DNA from: an uncultured Clostridia bacterium
GTDB taxonomy: Bacteria; Bacillota; Clostridia; TANB77; CAG-508
DNA length: 62,079 bases
NCBI GenBank assembly: GCA_944391855.1
Contig: CALXVB010000006.1
Location: forward strand, 1-62,079
Direction of reading: 5' to 3'
Both the position numbers and the translations under genes were made by a program. Of this stretch, positions 27,666 to 36,549 are shown piece by piece. Under the pieces are notes generated by a model. It was not told the origin of the DNA, did no database searches, and saw only the letters and a list, made by a program, of their open reading frames with translations. Each line of letters starts with the position of its first letter. Within the stretch, counting starts at the first letter, position 1.

Positions 27666-28145
27666 TTAGTTTTTATGTTTTTTTATACTTTCTATTATCT
27701 GTTTTAGTTGATTTATTAATTCCTCAAAATTTTCTCTTTCTATTTCATATTTATTTATATCTTTAGTATATACATTGTTTACACAATTTATACAATTCAA
27801 ATTTTTTTTATTTTTTTTTATACTCTCTCCTTGTATTTCTAAAATTATATCATAACTCTTATCTTTATATCTATATTTTCCTCCTTTTATCTCATCATAA
27901 ATAGCAACACTTATCTTTTTTTCTTCTAATCTTTTCTTTACTTCTTCTAAATTTTCTCTTACATAGCTAACTGGTAATCCACATTTGCATAAAAATTTTG
28001 CATGACAAGTTCTTTTTAAACCCAAAAGCCTTTCTAAAATAATTGCATCTCTACCTATCGCATTAAAAAATGCACCACTTTTTACCATAATAACTTTATC
28101 CGGATTTTCTTTTTGTAAAAATTCTATAAATTCATAAAATTTCAT
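27666..28145 (-). CDS. stand-alone MutS-domain-I-like protein (DGR-associated MSL type)
   Basis: 159 aa from the ATG at 28145 with AAAGGAGG 6 nt upstream. The first ~85 residues ('VIMVKSGAFFNAIGRDAIILERLLGLK', then 'GLPVSYVRENLEEVKKRLEEK...ISVAIYDE') follow the mismatch-recognition domain I of MutS. The Phe-x-Glu pair of true MutS is not evident ('GAFFNAIG'). A Cys pair (CINC) and a helical tail follow, and there is no ATPase. MutS-like accessory proteins have been reported next to some DGRs. It ends 13 bp from the converging XRE stop. Confidence 0.72.
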   Translation of the reverse strand: MKFYEFIEFLQKENPDKVIMVKSGAFFNAIGRDAIILERLLGLKRTCHAKFLCKCGLPVSYVRENLEEVKKRLEEKKISVAIYDEIKGGKYRYKDKSYDIILEIQGESIKKNKKNLNCINCVNNVYTKDINKYEIERENFEELINQLKQIIESIKKHKN

Positions 28146-28171
28146 TTTTTCCTCCTTTACACACAAAAAAA

Positions 28172-28285
28172 TTGAGTACTCTTTTTTTATTTGAGTACTC
28201 TTTTTTTATTTGAGTAGTGGCATAAACTGTATGCTATGCACACTGTTTATACCACTCATTTCAAGTAACTTCGTCTCTTGAAATG
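28172..28285. repeat. direct repeats and tandem hairpins in the MSL leader
   Basis: Two perfect, adjoining 19-bp direct repeats (28172-28190, 28191-28209; unit TTGAGTACTCTTTTTTTAT) and a partial third copy. Two hairpins follow: AGTGGCATAAAC against GTTTATACCACT (28216-28256, one mismatch) and CATTTCAAG against CTTGAAATG (28257-28285, perfect). They lie between the M23 gene and the MSL gene. They may be a terminator for the former or a structured 5' leader for the latter. Confidence 0.6.
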
Positions 28286-28361
28286 TTTTCTTATTAATCA
28301 ATAAAGCTCTATTATGTTTTATATAATAACATTAGTTATATTTTTTTGCAAGTATTTTTCA

Positions 28362-29300
28362 TTAATTATATAAATAATTTTGTGGGTCTATTTCAGTTCC
28401 GTCTACTAATACTTCAAAGTGTAAATGGTTACCTGTTGAGTTACCAGTAGAACCTACAGCTGCAATTACGTCTCCTGCTTCAATTTTTTCTCCTGCAGAT
28501 ACATATAATTCGCTACAGTGTGCATAATATGTTTCTATACCGTTACCATGCGACATTTTTACTACATAACCGTATCCACCACTATATCCAGCAAATGTAA
28601 CTGTACCGTCTGCAGCAGCTCTTATAGAAGTACCTGCTGGTGCAGCTATGTCTAGACCTGTGTGTCCATATGTTCTTATACTCTCTCTACTACCAAATCT
28701 GGAAGTTATTATACCAGATACTGGTGTAACTTCTAAATAAACTCCTTGTACAGTATGAGATTCAATTTCGATTTCTTCCTCTATTTTTTCTATTTTTTTC
28801 TCTATATCATTGTTTAAAGTAGCTTTCGCCACTTTAACTGTACTTTCATCTTCTTTATCAGTTGTAATAATATTAGTTATACCAATGTCCAATTCCAAAT
28901 CATCTTCATATTTTTCTGTCATTTCATCAACAATTTTTTCAGCTTCTTCTAAGCTTGCTAGAACAGTTTTTTCTTCACCGTCTAGTGTCACGGCATATAA
29001 TTCATATGTTGTTTCAGAATCTTCCTCTAATTTAGCTAATATTGCTTCTTCATTTGTTTTTTCTGACTTATCAACTAATTTAAATTTATATTCTGGCATA
29101 TTTTCAATTGTAGTATACAATTTTGCCTCTTCTTCTTTATTTATTATTTCATTTACTTTGTTTTCAAACTCATTTTTATTTGCTATATAACCTACAGATT
29201 CACCTGCTATTGTTACTTCACATACTAAATCAAATTTGAATAAAACAATTAACATTATTATAAACAGTGCAATCGCTACTATATTTATAAGCCTAATCAT
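28362..29300 (-). CDS. membrane-anchored M23 (LytM-type) peptidoglycan endopeptidase
   Basis: 312 aa. A hydrophobic segment at residues 4-24 anchors the protein or acts as a signal peptide. An acidic, helical stalk follows (~30-190). The C-terminal M23 domain has 'GHTGLDIAAP' (HxxxD zinc ligands), 'YYAHCSEL' and 'TGNHLHFEV' (HxH). It hydrolyses peptide cross-links in the cell wall, consistent with growth or separation. The only ATG has no ribosome site; AAGGAGAG sits ~42 nt upstream, and the frame is open back to an ATT beside that site, so translation may begin earlier. Confidence 0.88.
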   Translation of the reverse strand: MIRLINIVAIALFIIMLIVLFKFDLVCEVTIAGESVGYIANKNEFENKVNEIINKEEEAKLYTTIENMPEYKFKLVDKSEKTNEEAILAKLEEDSETTYELYAVTLDGEEKTVLASLEEAEKIVDEMTEKYEDDLELDIGITNIITTDKEDESTVKVAKATLNNDIEKKIEKIEEEIEIESHTVQGVYLEVTPVSGIITSRFGSRESIRTYGHTGLDIAAPAGTSIRAAADGTVTFAGYSGGYGYVVKMSHGNGIETYYAHCSELYVSAGEKIEAGDVIAAVGSTGNSTGNHLHFEVLVDGTEIDPQNYLYN

Positions 29301-29374
29301 TTCTTTTGTACAGTATTTAATTTTCCTGTTTAAAATATAAATTCACTCTCCTTTTTTGTGACGTGACAAAGTTA

Positions 29375-29403
29375 ATTATACTATATATTGTATTCAATTT
29401 CAA
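29375..29403 (-). promoter_or_regulatory. promoter of the M23 peptidase gene
   Basis: Minus strand TTGAAA (29398-29403), 17-bp spacer, perfect TATAAT (29375-29380). Phased A-tracts lie about 80 bp upstream. Confidence 0.7.
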
Positions 29404-29480
29404 ATCATATATTCTTTTTTCTCGTATTTTGACTAATTTTGAGACTTTTGCCAGATACTAAAAACTAATTTACACCATAG

Positions 29481-29530
29481 TTTTCTCGTTTTTTCTCACT
29501 TTTCCTCGTTTTTTCTCGTTTTTTCTTGTA
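29481..29530. repeat. five phased decamer repeats (A-tract array)
   Basis: Five adjoining 10-bp units with consensus TTTTCTCGTT (29481-29490 through 29521-29530). The same motif recurs near 29415. Poly-T/A tracts at exact 10-bp spacing are expected to bend DNA. It lies upstream of the M23 promoter. The rest of the gap 29301-29642 holds that promoter and the ATPase terminator. Confidence 0.7.
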
Positions 29531-29564
29531 TTGACTTTTGTCAAAAATTACTATCTAAGTCAAA

Positions 29565-29596
29565 AAATGCCAAAAGAACGGCATCTTTTGGCATTT
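29565..29596 (-). terminator. P-type ATPase terminator
   Basis: Perfect 13-bp stem (AAATGCCAAAAGA with TCTTTTGGCATTT), 6-nt loop, T6 tract on the minus strand, 47 bp after the ATPase stop. Confidence 0.88.
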
Positions 29597-29642
29597 CAAA
29601 TTATTGTTAACTATATTGTATTATTTCATAATGTATTTGTAT

Positions 29643-32354
29643 TTATTCTGCTAATTTTCTTTGCTTAAAAATTTTAATAGACGAAGTATTCTTTAAGCGA
29701 TTGTCTAATTTCTTTTGTGCTTCTATTATTATAATTGGCATGATAGATATTCCTAAAGTATACGACCATTGAGTTCCATTTAGTGGTACTAAACCAAATA
29801 TGTTTGCAAGCATTGGTATCATAACCACTGCTACTTGTAGAACTGTGCCTAACAAAAATGCACCAATTAAATATCTATTCTCTAGTAAACCTACTTTAAA
29901 TATAGATTCATCACTTTTGATATTAAAGCTATGTATTAATTCTAACATTGCTATTGATACAAATGCCATAGTTCTACCTATTTCTAAGCCATACAAATTA
30001 GTTCCTATACTAAATGCTACTAATGTAAGCATTCCTATCATTATTCCTTCTAATATAATTTTACTCCATAATCCATCTGCAAATATACTTTTCCTACTAT
30101 TTCTAGGCTTTTTATTCATAATGTTTTTATCTGGTGATTCTAAACCTATTGCTATTGCAGGTAGTGAATCTGTAATTAAATTAATCCATAAAAGTTGTAT
30201 AGCAAGTAATGGGGATTTTAATCCTAAAACTAATCCCATAAAAATTGTTACGATTTCGCCAATATTAGTTGCAATTAAAAAGTGTATTGCTTTTCGTATG
30301 TTTTCAAAAATATTTCTACCTTGTTTTACTGCCTCTACAATAGTTATAAAATTATCATCTGCTAAAATCATATCAGCCGCATTTTTAGCTACATCTGTGC
30401 CATTTTTTCCCATTGCTATCCCAATGTCTGCTTTTTTTAAGGCTGGTGCATCATTTACTCCATCTCCGGTCATTGCTACTACTGCACCAGTTTTTTGAAA
30501 AGCTTCAACTATACGTACTTTATGTTCAGGTGATACTCTTGCAAATACGGAATATTTAGAAATATTTTTTTCTAATTCAATTTTTGAGATTTTATCTAAC
30601 TCCTTTCCTGTTATTGCTAAATCATTATTTCCCATTATTCCTAATTCTTTTGCTATAGCTTTAGCAGTTAAAATATGGTCTCCTGTAATCATAACTGTTT
30701 TTATTCCTGCTTTTTTGCAGCTTTGTACCGCTTCTTTTACACCTTCTCTTGGCGGGTCAATCATTCCTATTAAACCAACAAAAATTAAATCTCTTTCTAT
30801 GCTTTCGCTGTCTATATTTGCTGGTAATCTAGGCATTGTAGAATATGCTACTGCTATTACTCTTAATGCATTTTCTGCCATTTTGCTATTTATATTTTCT
30901 ATTTTTCTTATCGTTTCATTATTCAAAATATTAACTTCTCCATTTAAGTAATATTTTGAACAATTTTTTAATATAACTTCTGGTGCACCTTTGGTTATAC
31001 ATAAAAATTTATCTTCTTTATTATGTATTAATTCCTTTACTTTTATGTCTTCTAATTCATTTTCTCCATCTCTTACTTTTTCTAAATTTATTTTATGTAT
31101 TGTACTCATCATTTTTCTATCTGAGTCAAATGGTATGTCATTAATTCTAGTAAATTTTTGATATAGTCTTTCTTTATACTTTCCTTGCTCTCTTGCTGCA
31201 TTTATAATTGCAAGTTCTGTTGCTTCCCCAACTTCTTCCTCTACGTCTGTACACATCGTTCCTAATTCCAAAATTAAATCTTTTTGAAAATCTAAACTTT
31301 CTCCTTTAGTGTCCATTACTTTAGTAACTTTCATTTTATTTTGAGTAAGTGTTCCTGTTTTATCCGAACATATTACACTACTACTACCTAATGTTTCAAC
31401 AGCTGGCAATTTTCTAATTATACTGTTCTTTCTTGCCATCCTAGTTACTCCGATAGATAACATTATTGTTACTATAGCTGGAAGCCCTTCTGGAATTGCC
31501 GCTACTGCAAGTCCCACTGAGGTCATAAACATTTCAACAGGCTCTATCTTTTTAAGTATTCCTATAACAAATATAAATGCACAAATACATAAACAAGCTA
31601 TTCCTAAAATTTTTCCGACTTCTCCAAGCTTTTTTTGAATTGGAGTTTCTGGCGACTCATTTGTTATTATCATTTTAGCAATTTGTCCAACTTTAGTATT
31701 CATTCCGATATCTGTTACTATTGCCTCTCCATGTCCATTTACAACAATAGTATTTGCAAATGCCATATTTAAAGTATCTCCTAAAGGAGTTTTATCATCT
31801 AATAAAACTTCTGCATCTTTTGTTACAGGCATCGTTTCTCCTGTTAAACTAGATTCTTCTATTTTTAAATTATAGCTGTTTATAAGTCTACAATCTGCTG
31901 GGACAAAGTTTCCTGCTTCTAGTAAAACAATATCTCCAGGGACTACTTCTGTTCCTTTAATGGTAACTATTCTACCATCTCTTCTTACCTTAGCAACAGG
32001 GGCCGACATATCCTTTAATGCTTCTAATGATTTTTCTGCTTTCGCTTCCTGCACTAACCCCATAATAGCATTTAATACAACTATAGAAATTATAATTATG
32101 GAGTCTATATAATCATTTTCTCCTTGTATGTATGATACGGCAGCTGATATAATTGCTGCTATTATTAGAATAATTATCATAAAGTCTTTAAATTCTTTTA
32201 TAAATCTAATAAATAGACTTTCCTTTTTTTGTTCTTCTAATTTATTTGGTCCATGCTTATTTCTTCTATTTTCTGCCTCTTCTTTACTTAATCCTCTATC
32301 AATGCTTGTCCTTAATTTTCTTGCTACTTCGTTAATATTAAAAGACTGCCACAT
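29643..32354 (-). CDS. P-type calcium-transporting ATPase (PMCA/SERCA type)
   Basis: About 903 aa from the ATG at 32354 (AAAGGAG 11 nt upstream). Landmarks in order: N-terminal cation-ATPase domain, 'SLTGETMP' (actuator), 'AAIPEGLPAIVTIML' (TM4 calcium site with Glu), 'CSDKTGTLTQNK' (phosphorylated Asp), 'MITGDHILTAKAIA' and 'MTGDGVNDAPALKKADIGIAMG' (P domain hinge), then a C-terminal bundle of membrane helices. It pumps Ca2+ (perhaps Mn2+) out of the cell. Downstream of smc on the same strand, separated by the large foldback element. Confidence 0.95.
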   Translation of the reverse strand: MWQSFNINEVARKLRTSIDRGLSKEEAENRRNKHGPNKLEEQKKESLFIRFIKEFKDFMIIILIIAAIISAAVSYIQGENDYIDSIIIISIVVLNAIMGLVQEAKAEKSLEALKDMSAPVAKVRRDGRIVTIKGTEVVPGDIVLLEAGNFVPADCRLINSYNLKIEESSLTGETMPVTKDAEVLLDDKTPLGDTLNMAFANTIVVNGHGEAIVTDIGMNTKVGQIAKMIITNESPETPIQKKLGEVGKILGIACLCICAFIFVIGILKKIEPVEMFMTSVGLAVAAIPEGLPAIVTIMLSIGVTRMARKNSIIRKLPAVETLGSSSVICSDKTGTLTQNKMKVTKVMDTKGESLDFQKDLILELGTMCTDVEEEVGEATELAIINAAREQGKYKERLYQKFTRINDIPFDSDRKMMSTIHKINLEKVRDGENELEDIKVKELIHNKEDKFLCITKGAPEVILKNCSKYYLNGEVNILNNETIRKIENINSKMAENALRVIAVAYSTMPRLPANIDSESIERDLIFVGLIGMIDPPREGVKEAVQSCKKAGIKTVMITGDHILTAKAIAKELGIMGNNDLAITGKELDKISKIELEKNISKYSVFARVSPEHKVRIVEAFQKTGAVVAMTGDGVNDAPALKKADIGIAMGKNGTDVAKNAADMILADDNFITIVEAVKQGRNIFENIRKAIHFLIATNIGEIVTIFMGLVLGLKSPLLAIQLLWINLITDSLPAIAIGLESPDKNIMNKKPRNSRKSIFADGLWSKIILEGIMIGMLTLVAFSIGTNLYGLEIGRTMAFVSIAMLELIHSFNIKSDESIFKVGLLENRYLIGAFLLGTVLQVAVVMIPMLANIFGLVPLNGTQWSYTLGISIMPIIIIEAQKKLDNRLKNTSSIKIFKQRKLAE

Positions 32355-32423
32355 ATATATCAACACTCCTTTGTTTTAGGTTATATTAATATATATGCAT
32401 GCAGTCTTAAAATTATGACTAAT

Positions 32424-32687
32424 TTTTTTGCAAAAGGGGACGGGCTTGCAAAAGGGGACGGGCTTGTTTTGCAAAAAATAATTGCTTCCTTTTTAGAATA
32501 AGTTTGCATTTTTCATTTTGCTGGAGTGCTTAAGGTGGGGACCGACAAGTATAAAAACTGTTAGACAAAGCGTAGGTTTGTCGTTACAGTTTTTACGCAG
32601 TTGGGGGCCGAAAGCAAAACAAAAAATACAAACTTATTCTAGAATTTTATAAGAAATTTGCAAAATAGACCCGTCCCCTTTTGTAAA
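32424..32687 (-). repeat. large nested foldback element with paired REP-like ends, locus 2
   Basis: Outer ends: a REP-like palindrome with a tandemly doubled core (GGGGACGGGCTTG at 32436 and 32454, arms TTTTTTGCAAAA/TTTTGCAAAAAA) and an inverted copy at 32657-32687 (arms TTTGCAAAA/TTTTGTAAA). Inside, 29-nt arms at 32494-32522 and 32613-32641 match 26 of 29, and the three mismatches become G-U pairs if the minus strand is RNA. The centre is a further hairpin (AAAAACTGT...GACAAA / TTTGTC...ACAGTTTTT, 32553-32594). The whole gap between smc and the ATPase gene is this structure. Confidence 0.75.
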
Positions 32688-32702
32688 AAGCTTTACATAA
32701 TT

Positions 32703-35700
32703 CTATCCTAATTTCATTGAAAGTAATTTACTTACCCCATTTTCTTCCATTGTTACACCATATACAGTATTTGCTGCTTCCATTGTTCCTTTTCTATGTG
32801 TTATTACTAAAAATTGTGTTTCTTTACTAAATTTCTTTAAATATTCTGCAAATCTATATACATTTACGTCGTCAAGTGCAGCTTCTATTTCGTCTAATAC
32901 ACAGAATGGCGCTGGATTTATTTTTAGTATTGCAAATAATAGTGCTATTGCTGTAAAGGCTTTTTCTCCACCAGATAAAAGCATCATATTTTGCAATTTC
33001 TTTCCTGTTGGTTGTACTTGTATATCTATTCCACATTCTAATACATTGCTTTCATCTTCAAGCTTTAATTCTGCTTTTCCGCCACCAAATAATTCAACAA
33101 ATACTTCATTAAAGTTTTGATTTATTTGTTTGAATTTTTCTACGAATTGTTCTTTCATAGTTTGAGTCATCTCTGCTATTATCTTTCTTAACTTAGTAGC
33201 TGTGTTTTCAAGGTCTAATCTTTGCTCGCACATAAAGTCATATCTTTCTTTTGTCTTCTTATATTCCTCTATTGAATCAACATTTATACTTCCTAATTCT
33301 TTAATCTCGTTTCTTAAAATATTTACATCTCTTGAAGCTTTTTGTACATTTTGTGGTTTTTCGTAACCTTCAGTATTGTTTGGTGTAAGTTCATATTCTA
33401 CCCACAAATTATTTACAACTTGTTCTAAGTCTTGTTCTAGCTTTGTTTTCTTTACATCTAATTTTACAAGCCCGCCTTTTAATTCTTCTATAATATTAAA
33501 TTCATCATTAATTTTTGCTTCTGATGTCTTTAATTTTTCGCTTTTTTCTATTCTGTCATTTTTTAATTTTTCTACTATATTAGAGCTATTTTCTACATCT
33601 GATTTAATTTTTTCTATTTCACTTTCCAATTCAGTTATTTTCTTGTTTAATTCTTCATTTTCTTTTATAACTTCATTTATATTTTGTTCTTTATTTTCTA
33701 TAGATTTTTTATTATTTTCTATATCTTGTTTTATTCTTTCTACCATCTCATCTATTGAACTTCCACTTTCATCAAATGAAGATACTGATATTTTTAAGTT
33801 TGTAATATCGAAATTCAAATCATCTATATATTTTTGATTATCTTTATTGTTAATAGCAAACTCTTCTACAATTTTACTTAAGGCTTCTATTTGATTTGTT
33901 AAGCTATTAATTTCTTCTTCTTTATTTTCTTTTTCTGCTCTATTATCAATTTTCTCTTTTGCAAGTTCTTCTAATTCTTGCTTTATCTTTTCTCTTCTAG
34001 CCTCTAACTTAGTAATTCCATCTTCTACGTTTAGAATCTTTTGATTTTCTGCAGCATACACTATTTCAATATCTTGAAGTTCTTTTTCAAGCCTTGTAAC
34101 TTCTTCAATTACATCTGCAACAGATTCAGTATATTCTTGTTTTTCCTTTGTTAATTTTTCTATTTTCTTATTTATTTCTTTTAATTCTTTTTCTAAACTC
34201 TCAATTTCTCTACTTCTGCCTAGTATATTTACAGTTTTAGTTTGAACAGATCCACCTGTTATAGCTCCTGTATTACTTACTATATCGCCTTCCAAAGTTA
34301 CAATTCTAAATGAATATGAATTTAACTTTGCAATTTGTATTGCTGTATCCATATTTTCTACAATTAGAGTTCTTCCAAGTAAATTTAGCACAATTTGCTC
34401 ATATTTCTTATCACATTTAACTAAATCAGATGCTATGCCAATAACACCTTCTGTGCTATTTTTTATAACTCTATCTAACTTCTTTCCTCTTATTGAAGAT
34501 ACAGGTAAAAACGAAGCTCTACCTAATTTATTTTTTCTTAAATGTTCTACTAATTTTTTAGCATTTTCTTCAGTGTCTGTAACCACATTTTGAAGTACTT
34601 GTCCCAAGCACATTTCTATTGCTGTTTCATATTTTTTATCAACTGAAATTAAATTTGCTAAAACTCCATTCATTCCTTTATTTAAGCTAGCATCTTTTTC
34701 GCAATCTACAAGTAATGATTTTACACTTCTTGTGTATCCTTCTTTTTCTTTTTCTGTTTCTATTAAGAACTTTAATCTTGAATCTTTCATTCTTAGTTCA
34801 TAATTTAAATTGTTTAAGCTAGCATCAAATTCTTTAATTTTTTTCATACTTTCTTCTTTTTTAGCTTGTTTTTCTTGCAAAGTTTTTGTTAGCTCATTTT
34901 TCTTGTATTCAATATCATAGAAAGCTTTTGATTTTTCTTGTTTATCATTTCTTGCAAAATCTATTTCAGATGTTAAACTTTGAACTTCTGATTTTGCTGT
35001 TTTTTCTCTTTTTTCTAAGTTTTCTAAATTAGCGTCTAATGTACTAATTAAAGATACAATTTCATATTTTTTATCTGTATTTTGTTCTATGGTCTGCTTT
35101 TTACTTTCAATCTCTAATTCTTTATCAGATAATTTTTTAGTAAGTTCTTCTAATTCTTTTTGTTTTTCATCCAATTCTTTTTGAAATTTTTCTCTGTTTT
35201 GAGATAGATTTTCTTTCTTACTTAATTTCTGTTCTTGTTCTTCTTCTAATTCTTTTATTCTTTCTCTTAATTCTTCTATTTCTTTTTCTAATCTTTCTTT
35301 ATTTGCCCCATTATTTTGTATTCTTTCTCTAGAAATCCCTATTTCAGAATTTATTTTTTCTATTTTGTTTGTACTTTCAAACCCTAAATTTTGCATTTCT
35401 TCTATCTTTGAAGTAATCTCATCAATTTCTGCTTTTAATTCTTCTTTAGCCCTTTGCAGATTTTCCATTTTTTCATTTTCATCTGAATTTTGCCCTTCTA
35501 CAATTTTAATGTCTTCAGCTAATTTTTCCAATTTTTCTTTGTATTCTGATATATTATGTAAAAATAGTCCCACTTCAATATTTTTCAATTCTTCACGTAA
35601 ATCTAAATACTTCTTAGCTTTTTCCGATTGAAGTCTCAAAGGCTCAATGTTAGATTCAATTTCTGATAATATATCATTAATTCTAAGTAAATTTAATTTT

Positions 35701-36251
35701 GTTTGTTCCAATTTTTTTTCTGATTCTACTTTTCTTGTTCTATACTTAACAATTCCGGCAGCCTCTTCAAAAATCTTTCTTCTATCTTCTGATTTATTAC
35801 TTAATATTTCATCAATCTTACCTTGTCCTATTATACTGTATCCATCTTTTCCAATGCCTGTATCCATAAAAAGCTCTAGCACATCTTTTAATCTGCAAGG
35901 AACTTTATTTATGAAGTATCCTGTTTCACCACTTCTAAAAATCTTTCTTGTAACAGTTACTTCTGAATATTCTATTGGAAGCTTTCCATCTGTATTATCA
36001 ATTACCATAGATACTTCAGCAAACCCAAGCGACTTTCTTGCTTGAGTTCCTGCAAAAATTATATCTTCTGATTTAGCACCTCTTAGAGATTTCATACTTT
36101 GTTCTCCAAGTACCCATCTTATGCTATCAGAAATATTACTCTTTCCTGAACCATTTGGCCCTATAACTGACGTGATACCACTTTTAAATTCTAAAACCGT
36201 TTTATCTGCAAAGGACTTAAATCCTTGTAATTCTATTCTTTTTAAATACAT
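32703..36251 (-). CDS. smc: chromosome segregation protein SMC
   Basis: 1182 aa, full length. Walker A 'VIGPNGSGKSNISDSIRW' near residue 30, a long coiled coil (~170-500), a hinge domain (~515-640, 'GMNGVLANLISV', 'GGSVQTKTVN'), the returning coiled coil (~670-1020), the ABC signature 'MLLSGGEKAFTAIAL' and Walker B 'FCVLDEIEAALDD'. With ScpA and ScpB it organises and segregates the chromosome. Firmicutes usually have rnc-smc-ftsY; here rnc is 11 kb downstream and ftsY is not seen. The ribosome site is weak (AGTAGGTG). Confidence 0.98.
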   Translation of the reverse strand: MYLKRIELQGFKSFADKTVLEFKSGITSVIGPNGSGKSNISDSIRWVLGEQSMKSLRGAKSEDIIFAGTQARKSLGFAEVSMVIDNTDGKLPIEYSEVTVTRKIFRSGETGYFINKVPCRLKDVLELFMDTGIGKDGYSIIGQGKIDEILSNKSEDRRKIFEEAAGIVKYRTRKVESEKKLEQTKLNLLRINDILSEIESNIEPLRLQSEKAKKYLDLREELKNIEVGLFLHNISEYKEKLEKLAEDIKIVEGQNSDENEKMENLQRAKEELKAEIDEITSKIEEMQNLGFESTNKIEKINSEIGISRERIQNNGANKERLEKEIEELRERIKELEEEQEQKLSKKENLSQNREKFQKELDEKQKELEELTKKLSDKELEIESKKQTIEQNTDKKYEIVSLISTLDANLENLEKREKTAKSEVQSLTSEIDFARNDKQEKSKAFYDIEYKKNELTKTLQEKQAKKEESMKKIKEFDASLNNLNYELRMKDSRLKFLIETEKEKEGYTRSVKSLLVDCEKDASLNKGMNGVLANLISVDKKYETAIEMCLGQVLQNVVTDTEENAKKLVEHLRKNKLGRASFLPVSSIRGKKLDRVIKNSTEGVIGIASDLVKCDKKYEQIVLNLLGRTLIVENMDTAIQIAKLNSYSFRIVTLEGDIVSNTGAITGGSVQTKTVNILGRSREIESLEKELKEINKKIEKLTKEKQEYTESVADVIEEVTRLEKELQDIEIVYAAENQKILNVEDGITKLEARREKIKQELEELAKEKIDNRAEKENKEEEINSLTNQIEALSKIVEEFAINNKDNQKYIDDLNFDITNLKISVSSFDESGSSIDEMVERIKQDIENNKKSIENKEQNINEVIKENEELNKKITELESEIEKIKSDVENSSNIVEKLKNDRIEKSEKLKTSEAKINDEFNIIEELKGGLVKLDVKKTKLEQDLEQVVNNLWVEYELTPNNTEGYEKPQNVQKASRDVNILRNEIKELGSINVDSIEEYKKTKERYDFMCEQRLDLENTATKLRKIIAEMTQTMKEQFVEKFKQINQNFNEVFVELFGGGKAELKLEDESNVLECGIDIQVQPTGKKLQNMMLLSGGEKAFTAIALLFAILKINPAPFCVLDEIEAALDDVNVYRFAEYLKKFSKETQFLVITHRKGTMEAANTVYGVTMEENGVSKLLSMKLG

Positions 36252-36272
36252 TTACTACACCTACTTGTCGAA

Positions 36273-36320
36273 TTTTGGACAGGCATTTTTTTGTTCTTTT
36301 GTCCAAACTATGGACAAGCC
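36273..36320. repeat. possible degenerate REP-like hairpin upstream of smc
   Basis: TTTTGGAC (36273-36280) pairs with GTCCAAA (36301-36307). The sequence continues to TGGACAAGCCC, recalling the GGGCTTG core of other loci. Otherwise 36252-36549 is AT-rich with no gene seen. Confidence 0.3.
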
Positions 36321-36549
36321 CAGTCTCTTCCTGTAAATTATATATAAAAATGTATTTTTTTTCAATGGTTTTTTACTTTAATAAATAAAAAATCTTAAAA
36401 TCCATTATTTACCTACTAGATTTATAATAAAAAGTATTTACAATTTTATATAAATTTGATATAAATAATATATATTAGTACAGTTATCTACAAAATATTA
36501 TAAATTTTAACTTACTAACTTTTATTATTATAACAAAAGAAAGGGGGGA

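Noticed and set aside
29481-29530. Five regular repeats considered as a CRISPR fragment
   Set aside because: Units are 10 bp with no spacers and no cas genes nearby; phased A-tracts explain them.
36276-36320. Fifth REP-like locus upstream of smc
   Set aside because: Only one imperfect hairpin, no GGGGAC core and no inverted partner; kept only as a low-confidence repeat.
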